29,924 nucleotides of DNA. Origin: Protostelium mycophagum (taxonomy: Eukaryota; Evosea; Variosea; Protosteliida; Protosteliaceae). The stretch lies in contig MZNV01002251.1 of the NCBI GenBank assembly GCA_002081555.1, forward strand, positions 1-29,924. Reading direction: 5' to 3'. The notes below the pieces were generated by a model. It saw only the letters and a list, made by a program, of their open reading frames with translations. It had not been told where the DNA came from and ran no database searches. A program made the position numbers and the translations under genes. Within the stretch, counting starts at the first letter, position 1; each line of letters opens with the position of its first letter. Shown here one piece after another: positions 10,305 to 22,700 of the stretch.

Positions 10305-13300
10305 ATGAAAGGAGAGCTTGGCTTTGTAGCCTTCTTATTCCTTCTGTCATTTTGTATCACCGCGGCTTCAAATCGGTTTGTTGTTGTTGTCAATTTACTT
10401 CCAGTTAATGTTAAAACAGAAATGATGCAATTCAAATAGAAGGATATGACGATACAGATCAGTTAGATTGGGATTCATTCGAATCGGAGAGCTCACTCGG
10501 TGATTATTAACTCTCTACCTGTAATTTTCACTCACATCACCCCTTAGAAAAGAGAGCATTTACACCAAGTACTTGCAGATCAAACGGGCAGTGTGCCAGT
10601 GGATTTTGTAACCTCAGGAGTAGAGAATGTGTGTCCCAGCAAGATCCAGGCTGTGGTTCTTGTCCATCTAATCGTTGCAATGTGTGTCCTCATATCACAC
10701 CTATGTAATAATTCCTAAAAATCATAGGTGTGGACTGATTTTTGTGGATTGGACAGAAGCTGTACTTGTGGCGTCAATACGACTTGCAACCCAAATAATT
10801 GGTGTGTCCCCACCTCTAAAAACACCTCCTGCTCACAAGATGCGGACTGTATCAGCGGTTCGTGGTGTTCCTCAGGACAATGTCTGGCCACATTACCTCC
10901 TGGTTCCTCTTGTCAGTCAAATAGAACCTGCTCAACAAGTGAGTTCTTGCATCTGTTTCTGTCTTGCATGATAAAGACAATGTAATTAAAGACGCGAATC
11001 AGATGTTCAAAACATAATTATGTATAGTTGCTTGTTCTTCTGGTCTTTGTGAACCATTCTGTAGTATCAGTAATACCACCAACCCTCCTCAAACTACCAT
11101 CTCCTGTTTTGGAGCGAACAACTCGCATTTCATTTTTGCGTCCGTCGCGGCGAATATCTTCACCTCTGGTCCAAAGTCCTCTGCCATCACTCTAGGTGGC
11201 CAAATACAGCAGTGTTTGAATACACCGGATTGTCTTGGGGTGACCGGTGACGGTTTCCACATGTTGTCCACGAGCAATTACACGACGGTAAGCAATTTCT
11301 GCCGTATTTAAAACTTTAAATTACTTTAATAAATGAAATTAAAATTTTTAAAAATAATTTTCATATTTTGAAATCAAGAGTACGTTGCTCAAACGAAGAA
11401 TTGCAGATGCATCAAGTGATGTTTTAATTTATTCAGGGCTCGGGTCCTTCTGTGGTGTTTTTACCTTCCTGCGTTAGCAGCTCGGCAAATTGCAGCTGTT
11501 ATATGGGTGTATGTACGAATAAAAGTACCATTCTACAACCGTGTCCACCGGTGCTCGGACCAAACAATTGTTCTCCAAGCTGCCTGCAACGCGGACTTCC
11601 GTGAGTTCTGTTAATCATCTATTTTGTCTAAAACATCTATAAAATACAAGATTTGAAGAATAATTTATTCTCGTAGTTGTGGATGCCTCACTTCTGCAGA
11701 GTGCGGATCGGGTCAATATTGTGATGGCAGTTGTAAACCTAGACTAGGTTAGTAGTAACTGCGACGCCAACAACCAACATTTCTAGGAAGAGGTCTTTTT
11801 TGCGCTGGAGACATGTGCCAGCAGAGTTTGAAATGTATAAATAATAATTGCACAGAATGTCTTGTGGATGGTGACTGTCTGAACACCGGATCAATCTTCT
11901 GTCTGCAAAACAACACTTGCACCAGTGGAAAATTACCGGTGAGTTTTCTCGCCTTTTTTATCACTTCAAAATAATAGTCGTTAGCTCAATGAGAGAGCTC
12001 GTAAGCCGAACGGTGCACCTGATTTTGAAGGAACGTATTGTGCCTCGGGGTACGCCAGCCAATTGAAAAATGGGCAGCTTGTGTGTGTCGCTTGTTCCAC
12101 GACGAGAGGATGTCTTAGCAGCCAGTACTGCGATTTCAATACATATCAGTGAGTTGTATATGCCAAATATAATGCGTCATACTGATGAACTAAGATGCGT
12201 GAGCAAATTACCTGTGACCGGATCATGCCAGTATGGGCTCATGTGTCAATCTGGTGTGTGCAACAGGGTATCACCCAATGTGAGTGTGTGCACAAGTTGC
12301 CAACCAGGAGTGAGAAATCCTTCACAATGTGGGGCAGGAACGTATTGTTCCAATACGGGGGTATGCACCAATAGCTTGCCGTACAATTCCACATGTACCA
12401 ACTCTTACCAATGTGCGGATAGTTACTGTCTCAATTCATTATGTCTTCAGTGTGTGGATTTCACAGATTGTACTGGTAAATTATCATCTACCATTTTTGT
12501 CTCGTTGTAGTGAAGCATCATCACTGAATTGTGGGCCAGGAGGACAGAGGTGTCATTATGCAGTGGGACAATGTGGAGGACCGATGCCTCTGTCATCATA
12601 CTGTCTCCACAATGAAGATTGTGCCTCTGGCGATTGCAGCAACCAACGCTGTATCGCGAATTACGAATGTTCCAGGGACATAAACTTGGAGTTGTGGAAG
12701 TGCAGCGACGGAAGCGTATGGGGGATCTTCCCCAGCGTTGCGATATCTTCTTACACCATAGGAACTGGTGGAAACGGGGATATTGCGGCTATGGCAGCGG
12801 TGTGCTCCTCCATGCCGAACTGCCAGGCTTTTGACGATGCCGGATCTTATTCGAGCTCAGCCGGGCCTTATGATGCCGCAGGATCTCCTTACAACACATA
12901 CGTCAGATATTCTTGTAATGTGACAGGAAATAATGCAAGGTGTTCTGATGGAGCCACGTGGGGTATCATTCAAAACATGACTTTGGATGTTGGATCTGTG
13001 GCGATGACCAATTCTCCGTTCCCAGGTAAAGTGATGGTCACAAATCAACTGAAAAATCGTTAATCAATGTCATTCTGACACTCACAGGCAGTACAATGCT
13101 TCAGATGGCGAGTTATTGCAGCAGGAAGGGATATATCTATACTTCCAATCAAGAGACGTGTATTTCCTTCGACAACACCGGACTTATGAGCTCTTCGTTT
13201 ACTCCAAAAAATAATCAAGTGAATGGTGGAACAACTTGGGTATTGATCAATTTCCCCGTAACTCTCTCTTCTGCGGCGGGATTCACCCTCAATACGGTAG

Positions 13301-15075
13301 CGAACGGAGTGATTCCCGGTAACGTGCTTGGAAGTTATCAGGGCAGCGAGCTGGACGGATTGAACGCTTGCATTCAAGACCCTCGCTGTAACGGTATGTC
13401 AAATACATGATTCGTATTTTGACGCAATGGACAGGTTTCAACACGACAAATACATTTGGACATGCTGGAGTGATAGTGCCCAATCCTACAGCGGGACAGG
13501 CTTGGGTATTTTCTGCCGTCCCCCTGAATTGTGAATTTACTTCAAGCGGTGGAAATCTCTCGTGTACAGACGGCACTGCGTAAGTGTTTCTCCAGCATTA
13601 TTCTTGTAATCAGCGTTCCACCACAAAAATCTCCGAAATCTATTCGCAGCGGATTGAGTGACCACAGGTACATCGGTCGTAACGGCCACGATTTAGCCGG
13701 ACAGGATCTCGGATATATTTCAGGAGGGATAGTATCGACCATTGCCTCGGCCTGCAGTACTCCAGCATGCCACAGTTTCAATTCGGTCGGATGGTACAAA
13801 CCGGCTATCTCTGAACCAGTTTCGGACGCGATTTTTTCATGGGATAAATCATCGGGCGCGATGTTATGTAATTTGACGGAACCACACTCGGTGAAGTGCT
13901 GTCGGGACAACGACTGTACCGAAGCGAAATTAGTATTTACAGCATACCAAAACACCGCCTTACAAAATGGCAATTTTTATAGAGGTAAACTCTATGCGGC
14001 CAACACGACCATCCGAATGATGTTGTGCAGGTAGTGTGGACGATATGGCGTGGAACTTATACAGTAACAATGCCGGAACGGTTTTTGATAGTCGAGGATT
14101 GATCGCTAGTGCTGTGACATCCACTGTGGACCTAACCTCATCAATTTATTTGCAGGTACTTCTCGTCCATTTTTGAGCAGAATAATATTTCCACCTTCAT
14201 TTTTGGCAGTAGATGAGCTTTCCACTGAATCTTGATAGACACCTAATTGTAGTTTGGATACATCCGTCACTCCCAATGTGTACAGATGTAGTAATGGAAG
14301 AAACTACAACTCTTACTACATGTACGACCAAGCTGGAGATATGGAGAATTGGTGGGGCAACCCCAACTATGTCGACAACGATATTCTGCAGAGTTTGAAC
14401 TCGAGATGTTCGGTGATACCGGCGTGTTTCGCTTTCAACTCATATGGTTACATCAAGTCACCATCTAATCGCGTCACAACGGCCCTGAATCTCACGATCT
14501 ATCAGCTGATTTTGACCTACAATAATAATGGGAATTTATACACATTTAATAACGGACAGAGGTGACCTTTTTGCGTTTAGAAACCCGCTGATGCTTGGCA
14601 GTTATACGGCAATCCCCGATTTTCAAATTACAACTCCAACCACCAACAGTGGTTATTCACAATTAACCAACAGCGTTCAGAATGCAGTCCTGACAAAATC
14701 GCTGTGTTTCGACGATTCCGGTGCCTCAAGTACCAACTGCGGGTTGACAGCAGCACCCGGAGTGACGACTTACACGCTCAATTGGGGATGCAACGTATAT
14801 GGCTCTTTATTGATCTGCGCAAACGGAGACATATACGACATATTGTACAACACAGCCATCGGTGATGGCACCTCGCTCATCTCCACATCGACAGGTCTGT
14901 ATCGTGCGTGACACATGATTCAGAACTGATTGTAACAGGTGGTGTGGCTGTGTCGGCACAAAATTGCAGAATATCGTCCAGTTGTGTTGCCTTCATGAGT
15001 GACGGTACACTGAGGTCAAACACCAACAATTCCCGTGCCCAATCGGGGACAAACAGTTTTGTCAGACGCTCATAA
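10305..15075 (+). CDS. Large secreted Cys-rich repeat protein, 1253 aa, 18 exons
   Basis: Eighteen exons give an unbroken 1253-residue frame. The N-terminus MKGELGFVAFLFLLSFCITA is a signal peptide, followed by an acidic stretch. Residues about 55-590 are rich in Cys-x-Cys modules such as CRSNGQCASGFCN, CSQDADCISGSWCSSGQC, CGSGQYCDGSC and CGAGTYCSNTGVC, similar to dickkopf/EGF-like or follistatin-like knots. Residues about 590-1253 hold a repeat with the core C(S/T/A)(D/N)G: CSDGSVWG, CSDGATWG, CTDGTAG, CSNGRNY, CANGDIY, at about 590, 670, 843, 1019 and 1183. Each core is followed by C..xpxC.aFns.G (NCQAFDDAG, ACHSFNSVG, ACFAFNSYG). Many N-glycosylation sequons are present. No membrane anchor is seen, so it is probably extracellular (wall, slime or spore coat). 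The family is not recognised. The 3' end stops 19 bp from the convergent carrier gene. Confidence 0.85.
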
Positions 15076-15094
15076 ATGATAGACGTTGTTACAT

Positions 15095-16494
15095 TCAACC
15101 CTTCCATTTTATTTCTAGTCTCTCTAACAAAGTCATGGTGAAGAACGATTGCATAATATATTGTATGATTCTTGGCTGCCATCCTGCCCACAGCACCTGT
15201 TCATTTTTCATTACAAGTAGGTTTGACCGAAAGCAAAATCCGGTGCGGTAAACGACTGTCATACTCACAGGGTTATAAAAATAATATTAAATATTTGGAT
15301 ACAGACAGCTATACTTGATATGTGGAAATGGTTCATTGCAGCTTTAGACGAGTGTATTCAAAATAATAATAAATGCGACCTTGTACCAGTCATTAAAAAA
15401 TGACCTACTTTAACGGTACCATATTGTCTGACTAGTCCTCTCATGGTTGACAAAACTCCTCTTTGAGAAAAATGTTCCTTTTGCAGTGTTGTTTTGGCCA
15501 CATCAAAAGGTAAATTTGTCACCGTGTTGAATATCCCGACCGGTATACTGCACAAAAACAATGTGCCAACGCCCAACTCATTCTGTTGGGTGAAACTCCT
15601 CGCCAAGCTCTTCGTCTATCACGGTAGTTAATGCGGTGTACGACGTTAATTACCGTGAGTATTTACTTGTTTATCGGCAACTAGAAAAGAAACCCAGCTG
15701 ACTAAGCCTCTGACATAAACAGCTCTCAAACCGCGAAAGAGTTCCACTCGTAAGTTCTGCCCGCCTGCAGAGATCTCGTAAAATGATCTCAATCCATGCT
15801 TCAGTTGATGCGAAGTCATCAAGAACACCTACAGTGTCTTAGAATCTTATTCGTATTCCTAATTGCAAGTACGAATATTATGCTTTCAGTGATATCTTCA
15901 GCAACGTGGGTCAAATGTTATTCATTCAAAGAGGGAGGAACTACCAATCATTCTTGAATTGTTGATCTTCTACGAAGTCTAAAAGAAACGTTTCGTTTGG
16001 CATGTGCACAAATTTATTGAATTATTCAGAGACCATTTGTTGTACGGACTTACTTTCAATCTTTCAAGAGGACAGATGAGAAAGGATTCTAAAGAGGCAA
16101 TAGCGACACCAGTCATCATTCGTTCTGTAGTCCCATTGGCAGCGTATTTTGTCGGTATTACAGAAGCAAATAGAAGGGGAAAGGATAACATCATTGGCCA
16201 ACGATATGCCGCCTATATGTTTTAGAATGTTAACAATTAGATCGACCTAATTGTCAATACCTTGCACATGACTCTCAGACCATTTGGAATGGCACCAGAA
16301 TAGAAACCCAACAAACCTTTCCGATGATAAATCTCCAATGTTGCTGCTCTCGCTGAGGTGAGATTTGGATATGCTTGCATATAGGTCTTCACACAATCAA
16401 ACGGATGTTCTAAAGGAAGTGACAACAATCCTCTCGAGGCGCCTAAGATGGAAGCCTCGACATATCTTCCCGTCGTGCTTCGATCACGGCTCAT
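15095..16494 (-). CDS. Mitochondrial carrier family protein, 285 aa
   Basis: Five exons (16261-16494, 16054-16212, 15667-15828, 15409-15609, 15095-15196) join in frame. The three family signatures Px[DE]xx[RK] are present, one per repeat: LEHPFDCVKTYMQ, LICPLERLKVFLMT and LPFDVAKTTLQK. Each is followed by an even helix, e.g. GLLGFYSGAIPNGLRVM and LWAGWQPRIIQYIMQ, the last being the usual GWxPRxxQ end. Length fits the family (about 300 aa). These are inner-membrane metabolite transporters. I cannot assign the substrate. The start is ATG at 16494; the frame is open upstream to 16521 but without an ATG. Introns 2 and 4 (225 and 212 bp) are far longer than the local norm. Confidence 0.88.
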
Positions 16495-16654
16495 CTGCCT
16501 TCCGTCACCACCACATTTCAAATTTTGTGCGAAAATAGGTGTTCTTTACAATTGACCTTCCACTTAAGATAGGGACACAAGGAGGACGAAAAAGACATTT
16601 TTCCTCTTATGATGTATCGTATCCTCAAACAGCTTCAAGATCATCTTCGACAAC

Positions 16655-17248
16655 ATGACGATCCTTCTCCTCGCTCTTGTGGTTTCCATCTCTGCTGAGG
16701 CTTTCATCACATATACATACACAAACTCGAATTGTACCGGCACTCCATCAGTGGCTGAATGGTCATCCTTGAATTATTGTGATACAAGCAGCGGTCTCAT
16801 CTCATACAAGATCCTTGTCAACGGAAACACTGCCACACAGAACGCTTACACACAAGGATATTGCTCTGGGAGCCCTGCATCCAGCCTCTCGTATCCTCTA
16901 AATACCTGTCAGCCTAGCAGCACCTCTTCCACTCTCTTTTCGGTCGCATCTAATTTCAACCCAGCACCCACAAGGAGAGACACTGTGTCCGTGATCTACG
17001 ATGGAGTTGGCTGTAATAGTTCGTTTCATTACACTTTTCATCAAGCCTAAAATTCCTCAGGCACACCCATCAGGGCTGAACTAAATTATGGCGTCTCTTC
17101 AGAAGCAGATATCTGCCTCACAGTGTCGATCCCAGGTGTTGTCGCCTCCTCGCAGGTGTTCAAAGGGGATTTATCCCCCTTCCCAGTCAATTCTGCTGCC
17201 ACCCTTCTCACCTTTGGTGTAACTGTCATCTTCGCTCTTGTACTCTAA
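16655..17248 (+). CDS. Small secreted or surface-anchored protein, 183 aa
   Basis: Two exons (16655-17018, 17061-17248) flank a 42-bp intron. The N-terminus MTILLLALVVSISAEAF is a signal peptide. The body is Ser/Thr-rich with spaced cysteines (SNCTG, LNYCD, GYCSG, NTCQP, GVGCNS, DICLT). The C-terminus, NSAATLLTFGVTVIFALVL, is a hydrophobic tail right at the stop, as in GPI-anchored precursors. No family is recognised. It is divergent from the mitochondrial carrier, with 160 bp between starts. Confidence 0.75.
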
Positions 17249-17674
17249 AAATAAACGGAACCATCTTTGACACCGCAAAACATGTCTGTCATGTGGTGAT
17301 GCGGTGAGATTTCCCTGTAAAGAGGACCAATGTCACACCTCAGAACCATCTGGTGGTGTTCCACATTTTCATTTCGACGAAATTTTTCCAAGCTCAGGGC
17401 TTCTGTTGGTTGTACCTCTATGTATGTCTTTCCAATCTCCAAATATCCAAGTACGTAATGAATAGCATGATGCACGGTGTGTGGAGGTCTGACACATCCT
17501 ACATCATTTTTGAATTTTCGGCGGTTTTCGGTCACTTTTGGGATTGGATTTTTTTCATCCACAGAAAGACCTCAGAATTTAATTTCACGTGACAGGGGCT
17601 TGTGACCACCACACATCACCCCAATCAATCATCCGACACGATATCTTCAACACCTACGCACGTACTACGCACGC
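17249..17674. other. Intergenic stretch with a possible small minus-strand gene
   Basis: A minus-strand open frame of 105 codons (17245-17562) has protein-like composition: VRPPHTVHHAIHY, then a possible 39-nt intron, then QPTEALSLEKFRRNENVEHH. It has no ATG start and overlaps the 3' end of the surface-protein gene, so I do not annotate it as a gene. The rest is the promoter region of the aquaporin gene. No other feature is visible. Confidence 0.3.
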
Positions 17675-19424
17675 ATGACGGACAATGAGGCCTCTATGTC
17701 TTCAATAAATAATGAAAAGAAACCTCGAAAAGTTGCAACGATCGACCCTGATAAGAATGATGACCTGCCAAGTATCAACGACCTAACTACAAAACCGAGC
17801 TTGGTAGAGCCTCCGATAAAAGAGGTCTGATCTGCGATGTATTATGTATCGGGAGATTGACAGACTCAGTACCAACCACCACTCGCTCGATTCACTCGTC
17901 TCAGAAGCTTTCTGACCGACTCTTCATCAAGGGCAGATCCAGAAGAGACTGATTATAATAACCGAAATGGCATTCCCAACACACCAGCTACTCTCAAAGA
18001 CGATGAAAGTTTCACGACTGGAGATGGACAGGATCAAGGTCCTCCCCCTGTCCCTAAGTTTGTGACACCCATGCACAAACCAGCAGCCATTGCCAATCTT
18101 GAAGGTAAACACAAAGACATTCCATGTACAATTTAATTGGGCATCTGATCGGTCCTATCTTATAATGACATTATTTAGGAAGAGGCAGCAGCCAGTCACG
18201 ATGGGTTGACAGTTGGAAGATGTGGAGGGAGAATCACAACCCCATGTACAGCCTTTTCATTCCATTCTCTCTCTGAAATTCAACAGGAACGCCTTCACCC
18301 TCTTCGCTTTGAGACAGTACATTGCAGAGATGGTGGGCACTGCACTCTTTGTTTTTGCTGGGACCGGCAGTGTGGTCGCACTTCAAGCTAAAGATGCACT
18401 CGACACCTCAGGTTACAATCCAATTCTTATGCAATAATCGAAATCTCAACGAGATTTCAGGAGCTCACGTGGTGATCGCTCTCGCTTTTGGTTTCTCTAT
18501 CGCGGCGATGGTTTACGCCACAGCGAACGTGTCAGGAGGGCATCTTAACCCCGCTGTGACACTCGCCATGATGGTCACTTCTAACAAAAATCTTCTTAAA
18601 GGTACCCGATCAGTTTATGTAATTATTGAAATAAAACAGGAATAATCTATATCATTTCTCAGATGGTCGGGTCTATTGTGGGATCAGCGCTATTAGCCGC
18701 TGCCACCCCACAGTTTCGTGAGTAGAACCCACACATGACCACGCTGACACTTTTAAGAGTGGGAACCTGTAGACCTTGGTGCTACCAAACTTGGCAATGG
18801 ACAGTCTTCTGGCAGAGGCTTCCTCTTAGAGGCGATCCTCACCTTCCTTCTCGTCTTTACCGTTTTTGGAACGGTCAAGATGGATCTCTGTACGTGTTCT
18901 TAACGTGAAATATACGTCAGCTAACGTGAAGCAGCATCTACAAGTATGGGTCGTCTTGCGGGTCTGTCCATCGGCCTCTCCGTATTAGTGGGACACTTCG
19001 TCGGTGTCTCTTACACAGGTGAGATGTCACACATGTCGTCATGACACGCTGAACATGATCAGGACCCTCGATGAACCCGGCACGAACATTTGGTCCGGCT
19101 GTGATATCAGGGTATTGGCAAGACCACTGGGTGTACTGGGTGGGCCCTTGCACAGGAGGTGTTTTGGCGGGATTATTATTCCAATTTGTTCTACAACCCG
19201 AGCATTACGAACCATCACCAGAGAACCAGGTGCGTCATCTTAAATATCTATGTCTTTCACGCTGAAAAATGTAGGTCCGACGTGATGTGATCGAGAACAA
19301 CAAGATCATGGAGAAAGCAAGAGAAGAAGAAGGACCCATTCCTGAAGATGACGAAGAGAAGAAGCAAGTGAGACAAGAGAACTCATCAGAGTCCATCAAT
19401 TACGATCCAACGAGGCCAGAATGA
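17675..19424 (+). CDS. Aquaporin (major intrinsic protein family), 439 aa
   Basis: Ten exons join in frame through introns of 38-74 bp. Residues 1-150 are a long hydrophilic N-terminal tail rich in Asp, Lys and Pro. The channel follows: [20 protein letters not shown] (helix 1), [12 protein letters not shown] with the first NPA box, a helix around [34 protein letters not shown], and [14 protein letters not shown] with the second NPA box. The Arg after NPA2 is kept. The tail [20 protein letters not shown] is charged. The family conducts water and sometimes glycerol. The arginine and the short segment lengths fit a water-type channel, but the selectivity filter was not modelled. A 24-nt exon segment GIIYIISQ was needed between the two introns that bound 18602-18639. 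Confidence 0.95.
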
Positions 19425-19719
19425 GAAATGAATCGAGCGAGAATGTTTTAATAGATTCAGAGGTGAATGTGTGTGATACTGCACACAGTAAACCACCGGC
19501 AACAGTCTTACTTATGTTTTTGTGCTTTATCTTCGTACGATTGGTCTTCCTGTGCTGGCTTTCATGTTGTCCATGAACAATTTTTTTGTAATAAATATTT
19601 TATTCTTGTGATTTTTTGCCGATCTGATTGGGCCCTTCGAGGAAATTGATCAAAACACGAGGGCAGGTCTCAACTTGTGAAGCGTGTGACTGATAAGGTA
19701 AAGATCAGACGGCCCAATC
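19425..19719. other. Aquaporin 3' region and WD40-gene promoter
   Basis: Just under 300 bp separate the two genes. I see T-rich runs and no open frame with protein-like content, tRNA or repeat. Confidence 0.4.
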
Positions 19720-22700
19720 ATGCAAAAGGTGATCTAACCTTAATCAATTTGATGAAAAGAGCTCACAGAAATTAAGGCACCAACAACCAACTTGCCAAAA
19801 GCGCCCTCATACGTGACTCAAAATATCCCTTTTAGCTTGTTAAATCAACTCAGCACTCTGCATAACAAGGGTTCTCCTCCCACTCAACAGGTTTGCCATG
19901 GACTCACTGATCAAATTGTGTTGATTGATTATGATCAGCAACCACGAGCAAGCCAAAATGTCCCCACTAATCAGAAACCTGTATCAATCAGCCAAGTTCA
20001 AAATTTATCAGAGGATTCTTACTTTAATGATGTCGACTGGGATCAATTGGACAGCATGAGCCAAGCTCCCACACAAGTAAGTCCTGGGAAAGATAAAATT
20101 TTATCCACAAAATAATTCAGTGTAAATAAATCGATTTATTCATGCAATGTTTCTATGTGTAAAACTGCATTCGTGACTCTGCAGCAATTTTACAACAAAT
20201 GGTCGTTTCAAATATTGAATACGCACAGAAGGCACCAGAAGCAACCAGCTCTCAGTTAGATAAGAAGAGAAAGATGCAAGAAAACACCAAGGTGAGTTTT
20301 GTGACTTGTGATGATCCATCTGATGTGTGATCCAAGCCCATCACACAACAAGCTCCACAGGTCATCTCTGATGATGAACCGTGCACACAGCTCCCAAGTT
20401 TGACTCAAGATGATGTGGAGGAAACACAGACACAACCACCTCCTTCACCTCTCGCGAGTGAAGACGAGGAGTTGGTTCCAAAAGCAAAAGTGTTGAAAGT
20501 CTGTAGTTTATGTGATTCAACGATTGAAAATGGACAGAAAAGTCCAGGAAAACTCTCAGGAATTTCCCCAGAAAAGGAAAGAGAAAATTCAGAGACTTCT
20601 ATGGATTTAGATGACACAGCTTGTACACAATTATACACACCACCAAATTTGGGGCAACAGAATCTTGCAGTGAAGAGATCGCAAGGTGGGCATTCACTCG
20701 GTTTGTTGTGCAAAAAGTGTGAACGACATTCGTCGTGCATGTTTGCATTGGTCGATTTGTGCGGCGGTCATCCAAGATAGCGTGGCCGAGTGGTTAAGGC
20801 GGCAGACTGCTAATCTGTTACCTTCGGGTGCGTGAGTTCGAGTCTCACCGCTGTCGACACTTTTTTTTTGCTCATTCACTGACTTTATCAGCAACACAGC
20901 CAGCTCCCCCACCTCCAGCAACACAGCTAGCCCCACCTTTATTATCCACAAGATCACAAGGTTCGCACTCTCTCGTCAATCAGTCTGCCCTTTCTCATTT
21001 CTGCCGAATGCTTCTCTGCATGCCCACATAAATTTCACCTGACTCGTTGTAGATAAGCCATCACTTTTTTCATCTTACAGAGCAGCACAGAGGGATACCC
21101 GTCCTCCTCCCAACCCAACTCAATTCTTCTCTTCCTTTGATAAAAAGGAGAATTTAAATAAAGCCCCAGAGAGTTCTGGCATGGAGCACAGAGAAACACC
21201 ATCCATCGTGGAGAAACCGAAAAACGTGGAGGTTCTACAGAAGGCCGTCAGCACACCCACAAAAATAGATCCCAAGGAAGATGCTCAAAAATCAATTCTG
21301 AGCAAGAGTGGTGAGTAAAAGTCTTTTAGGCTGTTTCATTCTGATGAGAAGTATGACGTCATCATTTGGGTAACACAGTCTCACGAAGATGGGGTTGTTT
21401 TCGCGGTCCAAAGTTCTTATGTTACTCTGAGACTTTGAGACTCTGAGACTGAGATGTACAGGAGACAAGAAGGTGAAGAAGAGTATAACATTCTTCCCCG
21501 ACCCAGAGGACCCCCCAATGAATGTCGTACAAAATAACTCACAATACGCGCCCAAGAACATCTCACAGAATATTCCTCAGAATATTCCAAGAGAATCCGA
21601 GCAGAGGACACAAGAGGATGAGATAGAGATGGTAAAGACAACGCAGATGGCGACATTGAGAGCACAGGTCATCTTCTCATCCCAATATCCATTCATTTCA
21701 TATGTCCACCCTTCTGAAAGAATGATGTATCCGAATCCTTTGTTATACAAACGAAACATTTGGTATATACTGACACACAAAAGGCAACAAAGGTGAGAGA
21801 ACTGAAGCAAGAGATAGAAGAGGTGGAGAAGAGGCTCTCCTCATTAAAGAAGGAGTTCTCTGAAGGAGAAGCACAGCTGGGTATACTCGTCTCTGAAATG
21901 CCCGAAATGGCCACCGAAATATTTGACATCGTAATCGTACGTAATTGAAATGATCGTTGAATATTCATTCATCATCACGAAGGGAAGGAGTGTAGACCAA
22001 GCAGAAAATAACAGGAAAATTCCAGAGAAAATTCAGAGAAAAGTGTCTCCAATACAACCACCACCATCACCTCTGTTGGACATGTCAAATGCTGAAGAGG
22101 ACATGGTACCCGCGAGGAGTCAGATGGCTAACGGACATAACGCGGTAGTTAACGCAAAGGAAGCAGAAGTGAAAGGGAAGAAGACTTTTCCCCAGGAGAG
22201 GGACCCGTTAACGAGTAAGAACGCGGTAACAAAGGCGCCAGAGGCACAACCTGAGGACGACATTGAAGAGGTGGGAGATGTGAGAGTGGTCCAATTTACC
22301 ATTGTCAGATCATAGAGAGTTCGGAGGAAAGTGATGGGATGGGAGATCTACCGGAAGACCAAGATCGTCCCGATGGAGAGTTTTTCACTCAGGTATTACG
22401 TCATCACGTCATCTTCACGAACGTATTGACTCGTTGTAGATCCCAAGTAAACAAGCGAGCACGATCTCAGCGTCAGAAGAAGAGGAAGAGGACGATATTG
22501 TACAGGTGAGTTGTAGAACTCCATATAGACGACTGATTTCCACAGACACCAGAAGAATCCCAATTTCTCACCGAAATAAATGTGAGCATATTTAAATTTT
22601 AAAATGAATAATCATCCCAGACAGCCACTGTCTACGGAACAGAGACTGGACTGACAGGATTTACCTTGTGTTCGGCCAAAAACTTATTCATCACCGCATA

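Noticed and set aside
14213-14398. Open frame starting MSFPLNLDRHLIV inside the Cys-rich gene
   Set aside because: The other frame encodes the repeat core CSNGRNYNSYYMYDQ and joins cleanly with acceptor 14238.
14562-14580. A 19-nt intron in the Cys-rich gene
   Set aside because: The 40-nt intron 14562-14601 from the same donor is also in frame and matches the usual size.
14877-15191. Minus-strand 104-codon frame MGRMAAKNHTIYY
   Set aside because: Shadow of the convergent genes. The carrier's true last exon (VLWAGWQPRIIQ) uses another frame.
17245-17562. Possible minus-strand gene (VRPPHTVHHAIHY...)
   Set aside because: No ATG start and unclear introns. It overlaps the 3' end of a better-supported gene.
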